Origin: Lentisphaeria bacterium
Lineage (GTDB): Bacteria; Verrucomicrobiota; Lentisphaeria; Victivallales; UBA1829
DNA length: 47,379 nucleotides
Direction of reading: 5' to 3'
NCBI GenBank assembly: GCA_017629515.1
Contig: JAGBXB010000146.1
Coordinates: 1 to 47,379 of the forward strand
Numbering within the stretch: the first letter of the stretch is position 1; each line of letters begins with the position of its first letter. The notes beneath the pieces were generated by a model. The model saw only the letters and a list, made by a program, of their open reading frames with translations, did no database searches and was not told the DNA's origin. Below are positions 7,751 through 14,618 of the stretch, piece by piece. Made by a program: the position numbers and the translations under genes.

Positions 7751-9552
7751 AACCACAATTTGCCGGAAATATCCGAGGGCATTTTCCATTCAGCAGGATG
7801 CAGACTTATCAAATTGGCGTTGACTCCCTCCGGTGAGGCACTGCGTTTAAATTGCTGTGTGAAAAAGCGTTTGATGAAAATTTTATAACAGCGTTCCACT
7901 TCCTCTGTATCATATTTTGAGGCAAAAACTTTCTGTGCAAGATAAAGGATCTTTTCTTTGCTGCTTCCCCAGTGACAGAATGCGTAGATAAAGAAATCAT
8001 GGATCTCATACGCCCCCAATATCTCTTCCGTACAATGGCCGGGATCGTTTTCATTGGCAAGGGGCAGAAGTTCCGGACTGACGGGGGTGGCAATCACATC
8101 ATGCAGAATCTCTGCTGTTTCCGGATATCTTTCCCCCTCATATTTCAGCAATAAAGGTATCACACTTTTCATAATGGAAGAATTGACACTGTACATGGAC
8201 ATCTGATCCCCGTTATAGGTACACCAGCCCATGGAAATTTCAGAAAGATCCCCTGTACCGATCACAAGCCCGTTTTCCTTGTTGGCAAGGTCCATAAGGA
8301 TCTGGGTGCGCTCTCTTGCCTGGGTATTTTCATAAACAGCATTGCACTCTTTTTCATCGTGTCCGATATCGTTGAAATGCTGTTTGCAGGCCTCTGTAAT
8401 GGAAATGGTTCTCACTTCCGCTCCGATTTTTTCCGCAAGAAGCAAAGCATTGTTTTTTGTACGGGAAGTTGTTCCGAATCCGGGCATCGTTACGGCAAGG
8501 ATCGTGCTTTTCGGCAGGTTCAATAATTCACAACTTCTGTTCAATACGATCAACGCAAGGGTGGAATCCAATCCGCCGGAGATCCCCAGTACCATTTTCC
8601 TGGCACAGGCTTTTTTCATACGGTGGGCAAGGGCAAAACTCTGTATGGAAAGGGTTTCTTCCGCAAAAATCTTTTTTTCTTCCTCTGTTTCCGGAAGATA
8701 CGGCGCAGAAGAGAGAAATGCACAGGAAAGATCTTCTGTTTCCGGCAATTCCGGAAGAAGCACTTTTTCCGCAAGGACCGGATCAGACAATAACTTGCGT
8801 CTCTGGAACTGCAAAGAAGATATATCTATATCAGAATAGATGATCCTGCTATCTGTATGCAATAAGGGTATGGAAGCAACCGTTCTGCCGTTTTCTGCAA
8901 TACAGGACGCTCCGGAAGAAACATTTCCTGCTGTGGATTCCCCCGCATTGCCGCTTGTCAAAAGGCAGCAGCAGCGATTTTCCTTTGAGAAATTTTCCGC
9001 AAAGGAACGCAACTCTTTTTCTTTACCGGGAAGCGCATTTTCTTTCCGGGGAACAAGTACCACATCTGTTCCGGGATATCCTTCCTGCGCGCCTTCATAG
9101 ATGGAAAAAGTGAAACATCCTGCGTCAAAAATGATTTTATCACTTTTATCTTTATCTCTTTTTGCGCCGGGAAGAGTTGCCGGGGAACTGAAAAAGCGTT
9201 TATCATAGACAGGGGAGGGGACTACTGCCGGAATCTCCCCATTGACCGCAACGACAAAACAATCATAAAGGGCATTGTTCATACATACGGGGGAACCGAA
9301 AACGATAGCTGTTCTTTCTGTTGTTTCAGAAGCGATTTTCCGCATCCCTTTCTGGGCTTCATCCAGAAGTGTCTGCTGGAAAAAGAGTTCTCCAACGCTT
9401 GCTCCTGTAAGGGCAAGGGCAGGGAAGAACACGAGACAGGCTCCCTTTTCTGCCGCTTCTTTATACAAACGGAGGATCTCATCACAATTCTTTTCCACAT
9501 CCCCAGGCACGATCGCAGGAGAACATACTGCCATTCTGTAAAATCCGTACAT
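7747..9552 (-). CDS. nadE: NAD(+) synthase with degenerate nitrilase/glutaminase domain
   Basis: The 601-residue protein has an N-terminal nitrilase-fold domain (residues 1-270) and a C-terminal NAD synthase domain. The ATP-loop motif SGGLDSTLA lies near residue 325, followed by GTGDLSEISMGWCTYNGD. The reaction is deamido-NAD + ATP + nitrogen donor to NAD. Length and layout match the long Bacteroides-type glutamine-dependent enzyme, but the glutaminase triad is gone. The usual Glu of FPEL is Ala45 (FPALALTG). The Lys of the VPK motif appears as Ser113, with a small deletion after it. The Cys region (normally EICED) reads SIYEGAQ. Ammonia from solution or a partner protein is therefore the probable nitrogen source. 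A GGAGGG site precedes the ATG. It lies 16 bp downstream of the CorC-type gene. Confidence 0.92.
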   Translation of the reverse strand: MYGFYRMAVCSPAIVPGDVEKNCDEILRLYKEAAEKGACLVFFPALALTGASVGELFFQQTLLDEAQKGMRKIASETTERTAIVFGSPVCMNNALYDCFVVAVNGEIPAVVPSPVYDKRFFSSPATLPGAKRDKDKSDKIIFDAGCFTFSIYEGAQEGYPGTDVVLVPRKENALPGKEKELRSFAENFSKENRCCCLLTSGNAGESTAGNVSSGASCIAENGRTVASIPLLHTDSRIIYSDIDISSLQFQRRKLLSDPVLAEKVLLPELPETEDLSCAFLSSAPYLPETEEEKKIFAEETLSIQSFALAHRMKKACARKMVLGISGGLDSTLALIVLNRSCELLNLPKSTILAVTMPGFGTTSRTKNNALLLAEKIGAEVRTISITEACKQHFNDIGHDEKECNAVYENTQARERTQILMDLANKENGLVIGTGDLSEISMGWCTYNGDQMSMYSVNSSIMKSVIPLLLKYEGERYPETAEILHDVIATPVSPELLPLANENDPGHCTEEILGAYEIHDFFIYAFCHWGSSKEKILYLAQKVFASKYDTEEVERCYKIFIKRFFTQQFKRSASPEGVNANLISLHPAEWKMPSDISGKLWF

Positions 9553-9568
9553 TTTTCCCTCCGGAAAT

Positions 9569-10819
9569 TTATTTTTCCTCTTTTTCGTTTACCGTTACTT
9601 CCAGAGAAAGCACTTTTCTTTTGCTTGTTGCCAACACTTTCAAAGAAAGATTTTCATATTCAAAGGATTCCCCTTTTTCAGGGATCTTGTTGAATATCTC
9701 CTGCACCCAGCCGTTGAGAAGAACCATTTCCGACTGGACCTTTATATCAAAAAATTCGCAAAATTCGCTTAAATGGACGGACGCATCCACTTTATAGACC
9801 TTTTCCCGTATTTTTTCAAACATCTGCTCCACATCATCATGCTCATCCCAGATGTCGCCTACAAGTTCTTCCAGAACATCTTCCATAGTGACGATCCCGT
9901 AAGTTCCGCCAAACTCATCCAGCACCACTGCCACCTGTACCTGTTTCTGCTGCAATTTCCGCATAAGTGCACTGATCTTTTCACCGGCAAGGACAAAAAG
10001 TACAGGAGTAATGATTTCTTTGATGGATTTTTCCGTTATGCCGGTCTTGTTATAAAAATTCTTCTGATGGATCACTCCCACGATATGGTCGATATTTTCC
10101 TCATAAACCAGAAGACGGGAATATTTTGTTTCATAAAAAAGTTGGGCAAACTCTTCTTTGGTTGCCGTGACCGGTAAGGCATCCAATTTCACCCGCGGGG
10201 TAAGGATGTCTTTGGCTTCCAGTTCAGAAAACTCAATGGCATTACGCAGCAATTCCCCTTCATTTTTATTGATGGAGCCCCCTTGCTGCACCTCATCGAC
10301 AAACATCAGCAATTCCGTCTGGGACATTTTTGTATCCACATGGAGACGCAGAAATTTCGAAAGAAATTTTTTCCAGCTGGAAAAAATAAAATTGAACGGC
10401 GCAAGTACCCAGATGAGAAATTGCAGAAACGGTGCGGAAATGATGGAAAAAGTTTCCGCACAGTCTTTGGCTATGCTTTTAGGGGAAATCTCACCGAAAA
10501 TAAGAATGATAACGGTCATGAAAACAGTAGAGAGGGTCGCTCCCAGTTCTTCTCCGAATTTCTGCACAAACATAGTTGTTGCGATGGTGGCAGCGGCAAT
10601 ATTGACGATATTGTTGCCGATAAGAATGGTGGAAATAAGCTGATCGTAACGATTGCTCAAGGCGAAAGCAAGGGATGCACCGCTTCTGCCTTCTTCTGCA
10701 AGGGCTTTGAGTTTCGTTTTGCTTGCGGATGAAAATGCTGTTTCCGATGCTGAAAAGTACCCGGAAAGGGCGACAAGAATAAGAAGAATTATTCCCTGCG
10801 TTAATAAGTGACCGTCCAT
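9569..10819 (-). CDS. CNNM/CorC/HlyC-type membrane protein with CBS pair
   Basis: The 416-residue inner-membrane protein begins with a DUF21 (CNNM) transmembrane domain of three to four helices (residues about 5-185, with SGYFSASETAF). A CBS-domain pair follows (about 200-325, including VALDEFGGTYGIVT-like VVLDEFGGTYGIVT and EDVLEELVGDIWDE), then a C-terminal CorC_HlyC domain (about 340-410). Such proteins are linked to Mg2+/Co2+ efflux or homeostasis; haemolysin activity is a historical name. A GGGAGG sequence lies about 15 nt before the only ATG, farther than usual. It precedes nadE by 16 bp and is probably cotranscribed with it. Confidence 0.9.
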   Translation of the reverse strand: MDGHLLTQGIILLILVALSGYFSASETAFSSASKTKLKALAEEGRSGASLAFALSNRYDQLISTILIGNNIVNIAAATIATTMFVQKFGEELGATLSTVFMTVIILIFGEISPKSIAKDCAETFSIISAPFLQFLIWVLAPFNFIFSSWKKFLSKFLRLHVDTKMSQTELLMFVDEVQQGGSINKNEGELLRNAIEFSELEAKDILTPRVKLDALPVTATKEEFAQLFYETKYSRLLVYEENIDHIVGVIHQKNFYNKTGITEKSIKEIITPVLFVLAGEKISALMRKLQQKQVQVAVVLDEFGGTYGIVTMEDVLEELVGDIWDEHDDVEQMFEKIREKVYKVDASVHLSEFCEFFDIKVQSEMVLLNGWVQEIFNKIPEKGESFEYENLSLKVLATSKRKVLSLEVTVNEKEEK

Positions 10820-10901
10820 ATAAGTTATTTTTTTCCTCCCTGGTTGTTCATACTTCGGTCCGGACTATTACAATACAGCAATAAAGAAAAAATGCAAATA
10901 A

Positions 10902-10935
10902 AAAACCCCTTTTTCAATGACGAAAAAGGGGTTTT
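10902..10935 (-). terminator. Rho-independent terminator of the leuC-leuD-cupin operon
   Basis: A perfect 14-bp stem (10902-10915 with 10922-10935) closes on a 6-nt loop. On the minus strand it is followed by a T-rich tract. It lies 42 bp after the cupin stop codon. The opposite strand has fewer T residues, so it acts mainly leftward. Confidence 0.9.
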
Positions 10936-10976
10936 GGAGAATTTTGACTTGTTTTTATATCAACAGTGTGTATGGA

Positions 10977-11327
10977 TCAGTCAAAATATTCATCTTCCGG
11001 ATCAAAGGCAGGCAGAGAAACATTCACGATCAGAAGATCACCCAATGCTCTGTGACGGCAGTATTTTCTGATCAATACACTGCTGCCCTCTTTCACCGGT
11101 ATCTTTTCATCATCCACTTCCAGAAAACCTGTTCCTTTCAGGATGTAATATACCTCCTGATGGTTTTTATGGTAATGTTTTTTCGCTTCTTTACTGATCT
11201 CCACAACATGAAAGGATACATCTCCCCCCGATTCCTCAATAAACGCCCGTTTGCTCATTCCGCAGGGACAGGGAACCGGAGAAATTTGTGAAAATTCAAT
11301 ATTTGCATATCTTTTTTCTTTTTCCAT
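10977..11327 (-). CDS. Cupin-domain protein
   Basis: A small single-cupin protein of 116 residues from the ATG at 11325-11327, which has an AGGAAAGGA site in front. An in-frame upstream ATG at 11369 overlaps the leuD stop and lacks a convincing site. The cupin motif HYHKNHQEVYYILKG carries the expected His/His/Glu ligands, and a later CRHRALG supplies a further His. A Cys pair (CPCG) lies near the N-terminus. It may be a metal-binding isomerase, dioxygenase or sensor; the substrate is unknown. It is last in an operon with leuC and leuD. Confidence 0.85.
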   Translation of the reverse strand: MEKEKRYANIEFSQISPVPCPCGMSKRAFIEESGGDVSFHVVEISKEAKKHYHKNHQEVYYILKGTGFLEVDDEKIPVKEGSSVLIRKYCRHRALGDLLIVNVSLPAFDPEDEYFD

Positions 11328-11365
11328 ATTTTTATCCTTTCCTGTTGTTGTGAAAGTATGAACGA

Positions 11366-11890
11366 TCAATAGTTTTTGTCTGCGTATTCCACCCAGCCGC
11401 CGGCCTGCACAAGAGCAGCGTCAAATTTGCTGATCTCATACTTGACGGTCATGGCATCTTTCCCGTTGGAAATGGTAAGAGTGGATTCTTCAAAGTTGGT
11501 GGTGCAATCGGCGGGAGAACCGGCAAAACGCTTGAAGATCTCATCAATGGTTTCTTCCGGAAGGGGGATCGCCATAAGTCCGCAGTTGAACATGTTCTGA
11601 CGGAAAATACGGGCAAAATTCACCGCAATGACAAGGTTGATTCCGTTATATTCCAACACCCAGGGGGCATGTTCACGGGAAGAACCGCAGCCGAAGTTGG
11701 CTCTGGTTACGATCACACTTTTACCCTCAATATCTTTTTTGGGGTCAAAGCCGGGCAGGATCAAATCTTCCAGACAATAAGGCTTCAAAGCACTTTTTGT
11801 GGCTTCCGTAAGATATTTTGCAGGAATGATCTCATCTGTATTGATGTCAGAACGGTCAAGAAAAAGGATTTTACCGTTAAAGTTTTTCAT
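11366..11890 (-). CDS. leuD: 3-isopropylmalate dehydratase small subunit
   Basis: The 174-residue swivel-domain subunit pairs with LeuC to isomerise 2-isopropylmalate to 3-isopropylmalate in leucine synthesis. The diagnostic segments are DRSDINTDEIIPAKYL near the N-terminus and the substrate loop NFGCGSSREHAPW near residue 65. The short form matches the LeuD type found in archaea and many anaerobes. It starts 18 bp after the leuC stop. The related homoaconitase small subunit cannot be fully excluded by motif alone. Confidence 0.93.
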   Translation of the reverse strand: MKNFNGKILFLDRSDINTDEIIPAKYLTEATKSALKPYCLEDLILPGFDPKKDIEGKSVIVTRANFGCGSSREHAPWVLEYNGINLVIAVNFARIFRQNMFNCGLMAIPLPEETIDEIFKRFAGSPADCTTNFEESTLTISNGKDAMTVKYEISKFDAALVQAGGWVEYADKNY

Positions 11891-11908
11891 TTTTCACCTA
11901 CTTTGTGT

Positions 11909-13195
11909 TCAATCTTTGAAAAGGGGGGAGTTTTTGATCACGCCAGCAATGGCGGCAGAGGCGGCAGAAGCGGGACTCATCAGATGGACCATGCCGCCTT
12001 TTCCCATTCGTCCGTTGAAGTTGCGGTTGGTGGTACTGGCACATACTTCCCCTTCTGCAAGTACGCCGTTACTCATGCCGAGACACGCTCCGCATGTGGC
12101 GTTGGTCACGCAGAACCCTGCATCGGCAAAGATCTTGATAAGTCCTTCATCCTCCGCCTGACGGTAAATATCGCATGTGGCAGGGGAGACAATGGCACGC
12201 ACCATGGGATGGACTGTTTTGCCTTTTACGATCTCTGCGGCAATACGCAGGTCTTCGATCCTTCCATTGGTACAGCTTCCGATGTAGATCTGGTCGATCT
12301 TTGTTCCTTCCATTTCCCGGATGGTTTTTACCTGGTCGGGTTTGTAATTGACCGTCATCACAGGTTCGATCTCTGCCGCATTGATTTCCAATACTTTCAC
12401 ATATTCCGCATCCTCATCGGGCAGCCATTTGGAATATTCTGCAAGAGCGGCTTCTTTGGAGGCAAATTCCTCTTTGATGAAGGGCCACAAATACTCTACT
12501 GTCACCATATCCGGGTAACAGATACCGCAGGTGCCGCCAGCTTCGATCGCCATATTGCAAAGAGTCATTCTGGAATCCATCCCCATGACTTCCACACCTT
12601 CACCGGCAAATTCGATCACATGGTCGGTCGCCCCGTTGACGGTAAGAAGTTTGATGATGGAAAGGATCAGGTCTTTGGCATAAACTCCGGGACGCAATTT
12701 GCCCTTTACATCGATCTTGATGGTCTTGGGTTCCCGCATGATGCAGACGCCTTTGAGGATACCCACTTCCAGGTCGGTGGTTCCCACGCCCGCGGCAAAA
12801 GCTCCGAATGCCCCATGAGTACAGGTATGGGAGTCTCCCATGATAATGGTATGACCGGGGCGGACAAAACCTTTTTCGGGGAAAATGGCGTGACAGACAC
12901 CGTTTCTGCCGATGTCAAAAAAGTCTTTGATATCGTGTCTGCGCGCCCAGTCACGCAATGTTTTGCCTTGAAGAGCCGTTTTGGAATCTTTTGCGGGGGT
13001 CACATGATCGATCACCGCTTTGATTTTGCTTGCGTCAAAAACACGGTCTTTGCCCTTTTCAACAAGGTCATTGATGGCAATAGGGGTAGTGATCTCATGG
13101 CAGAACACTCTGTCCAGAGACAGCACAAATACACCTTCTGCGGGAGTATCCTTGCAATGCGCGTCAAAGATCTTCTGTGCAACTGTTTTTCCCAT
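11909..13195 (-). CDS. leuC: 3-isopropylmalate dehydratase large subunit
   Basis: The 428-residue aconitase-family subunit has the MGDSHTCTHGAFGAF motif and the three 4Fe-4S ligands, of which two lie in SCTNGR and CGACLG. I place the start at the ATG at 13193-13195 (MGKTVAQKI), preceded by a CAGGAG site. The frame is open for 59 more codons upstream, but that part overlaps the promoter and is low-complexity. The enzyme acts in the cytoplasm with LeuD. No leuA or leuB is in the window. A consensus-like promoter lies about 50 bp upstream. Confidence 0.94.
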   Translation of the reverse strand: MGKTVAQKIFDAHCKDTPAEGVFVLSLDRVFCHEITTPIAINDLVEKGKDRVFDASKIKAVIDHVTPAKDSKTALQGKTLRDWARRHDIKDFFDIGRNGVCHAIFPEKGFVRPGHTIIMGDSHTCTHGAFGAFAAGVGTTDLEVGILKGVCIMREPKTIKIDVKGKLRPGVYAKDLILSIIKLLTVNGATDHVIEFAGEGVEVMGMDSRMTLCNMAIEAGGTCGICYPDMVTVEYLWPFIKEEFASKEAALAEYSKWLPDEDAEYVKVLEINAAEIEPVMTVNYKPDQVKTIREMEGTKIDQIYIGSCTNGRIEDLRIAAEIVKGKTVHPMVRAIVSPATCDIYRQAEDEGLIKIFADAGFCVTNATCGACLGMSNGVLAEGEVCASTTNRNFNGRMGKGGMVHLMSPASAASAAIAGVIKNSPLFKD

Positions 13196-13247
13196 TTTTT
13201 TCTCCTGTGATGATATTGAATAAGATATGATTGCATTTGCTGTGTGT

Positions 13248-13276
13248 AATATAGCACAAAATATCTTTTTTTTCAA
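13248..13276 (-). promoter_or_regulatory. leuC promoter
   Basis: On the minus strand TTGAAA (13271-13276) and TATATT (13248-13253) are separated by exactly 17 bp. The predicted transcript starts near 13241 and has a leader of about 45 nt. That is too short for a T-box or leader-peptide attenuator, so leucine control, if any, would act elsewhere. Confidence 0.75.
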
Positions 13277-13322
13277 GTGGATTTGAGAAAGAGAAAAAGG
13301 GGGCGGAGGGAAAATACAGCAG

Positions 13323-13392
13323 AGGAGCAGTACCCGCAGGGCAGGGGGAGACGGAAAGGATTTTTCCTTCAAATTTGCCGGGTACTGCTCCT
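13323..13392. repeat. Perfect 14-bp inverted repeat with 42-nt loop
   Basis: The arms AGGAGCAGTACCCG (13323-13336) and CGGGTACTGCTCCT (13379-13392) are exact reverse complements. The loop contains a smaller AAGGA...TCCTT hairpin. It begins 7 bp after the stop codon of the 54-residue protein and lies upstream of the leuC promoter. There is only a short T-run after it on the minus strand. It may be a stem-loop terminator, a structured RNA or a mobile-repeat relic. Confidence 0.7.
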
Positions 13393-13399
13393 TGTGGAA

Positions 13400-13564
13400 T
13401 CATTCCGCAAGAAATAATTTTTCTTTCTCCTTGTGTTTTTCCAATTCCTTTTCCACTTTTTTCCCCGCTTCCTTCAGATACCTTTCCAATCCCGTCAGGA
13501 AACGGGCATACTTTTTCCGGATGATCGCCGGCCGGGGAGCTACTTTGATCACTTTCTTTTTCAT
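13400..13564 (-). CDS. Unrecognised 54-residue lysine/glutamate-rich protein
   Basis: The frame opens with ATG at 13562-13564 and ends with TGA at 13400-13402. A strong AAAAGGAG site stands 8 nt before the start. The product is short, very basic at the N-terminus and highly charged throughout. Residues about 22-50 (GLERYLKEAGKKVEKELEK) would form an amphipathic, possibly coiled, helix. There is no signal peptide or metal motif. An AT-rich TATTATATAAC upstream may be its -10 region. I do not recognise the family. The good ribosome-binding site and clean codon pattern make it more than a chance frame. Candidate roles include nucleic-acid or ribosome binding, as inference only. Confidence 0.6.
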   Translation of the reverse strand: MKKKVIKVAPRPAIIRKKYARFLTGLERYLKEAGKKVEKELEKHKEKEKLFLAE

Positions 13565-13721
13565 TTTTTTTCTCCTTTTCTGTTTCTGAAAGGAAAGACA
13601 GACAAAAAAGCAGAATGTTCTTTTATGTTATATAATATTGATACATTCTCCTGAAAAACAGGAAAAATGAAAGAAAAAAGCGTTAAAAAATAAAAAAAAA
13701 TGATTTTTTTCTTTCATTAAT

Positions 13722-13750
13722 TTGCAAAATCAATCAAATTGTGTCATATT
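13722..13750 (+). promoter_or_regulatory. Promoter for the DeoR regulator and dehydrogenase genes
   Basis: TTGCAA (13722-13727) and CATATT (13745-13750) are separated by 17 bp. If used, transcription starts near 13757, which favours the ATG at 13795 as the regulator start over the GTG at 13762. Confidence 0.45.
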
Positions 13751-13794
13751 AATAAGGATATGTGATAACTATTCAATTTGAAGGTACAGGGTTT

Positions 13795-14568
13795 ATGGTT
13801 CCGGTAAAGAAAAGAAAACTGCTCTCCACAGAACGGGAAGGTCTTATCTGCAAGTGTCTCGCTTCCGGGGTGAAAACTGTTGCGGAATTGAGCGCGCTTC
13901 TGGAAGTTTCCGAGGCAACCGTCCGCAGAGATCTGGAACAACTGGAAAGCCGGGGCAAACTCTGCCGTGTTCACGGGGGAGCGGCTCTTCCCGGAAGTAC
14001 GGAAGAACCCATTTACGAGGAAAAAGCCACCCTCAATACCGCCCACAAACAATCCATCGCCCGGAAAGCCATCTCTTTCATCCATGAATCCGATACCATC
14101 TTTCTGGACGGGGGAAGTACTGTTCTGGAACTTGCCAAACATCTGCCCAATGTGAAAAATCTGACCATCGTCACCAATTCCCTTATGGCGGCGGCGGAAT
14201 TAATGGAAAAAGATTGCAGACTTATTCTTACCGGAGGGGAATTCCGGAAATTATCCCGTACTCTTGTAGGGCCTCTTTCCGGCAAGATCCTGAAAGATCT
14301 GCATATTTCCAAAGCGTTTCTGGGGACACTGGGGTTCGATCCGGAAAGCGGAATAAGTACCACAGACCCCAATGAAGCCTATACAAAAGAACTTGTTATG
14401 CGCTGTTCGGAAAAAGTTTTTGTGCTTGCAGACAGTTCCAAAGTGGGTTTCCCCTCTTTTGCCGGAAGCGGTTCTCTGGAAGATATAGATGTCCTTATCA
14501 CCGATGAGGAGATCCCCCAGAGTGCTGTGAAGTTGTTGAGAAGTCATAAAATTGAAGTCATATATTGA
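13795..14568 (+). CDS. DeoR/GlpR-family transcriptional regulator
   Basis: The protein (257 residues from ATG 13795, or 268 from an in-frame GTG at 13762 that has AAGGA close in front) has an N-terminal DeoR helix-turn-helix (TVAELSALLEVSEATVRRDLEQL). The DeoRC sensor domain follows, with DGGSTVLELAKHLP, the TNS motif and GGEFRKLSRTLVGP. These regulators usually bind a phosphorylated sugar or glycolytic intermediate. It lies 50 bp upstream of the E1 gene on the same strand and probably controls the dehydrogenase genes and itself. Confidence 0.9.
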   Translation: MVPVKKRKLLSTEREGLICKCLASGVKTVAELSALLEVSEATVRRDLEQLESRGKLCRVHGGAALPGSTEEPIYEEKATLNTAHKQSIARKAISFIHESDTIFLDGGSTVLELAKHLPNVKNLTIVTNSLMAAAELMEKDCRLILTGGEFRKLSRTLVGPLSGKILKDLHISKAFLGTLGFDPESGISTTDPNEAYTKELVMRCSEKVFVLADSSKVGFPSFAGSGSLEDIDVLITDEEIPQSAVKLLRSHKIEVIY

Positions 14569-14618
14569 ACCAATTAACCAGATAACCAAACTAACCCCAA
14601 GAAATCCAAGGAGAAAAA

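Noticed and set aside
11669..13210. A 513-codon open frame antisense to leuD and leuC
   Set aside because: It spans two well-conserved genes on the other strand and has a His/Phe/Gly-rich composition typical of antisense frames.
13195..13241. T-box or leader-peptide attenuator before leuC
   Set aside because: The leader from the predicted promoter is only about 45 nt and has no Leu-codon run or specifier stem.
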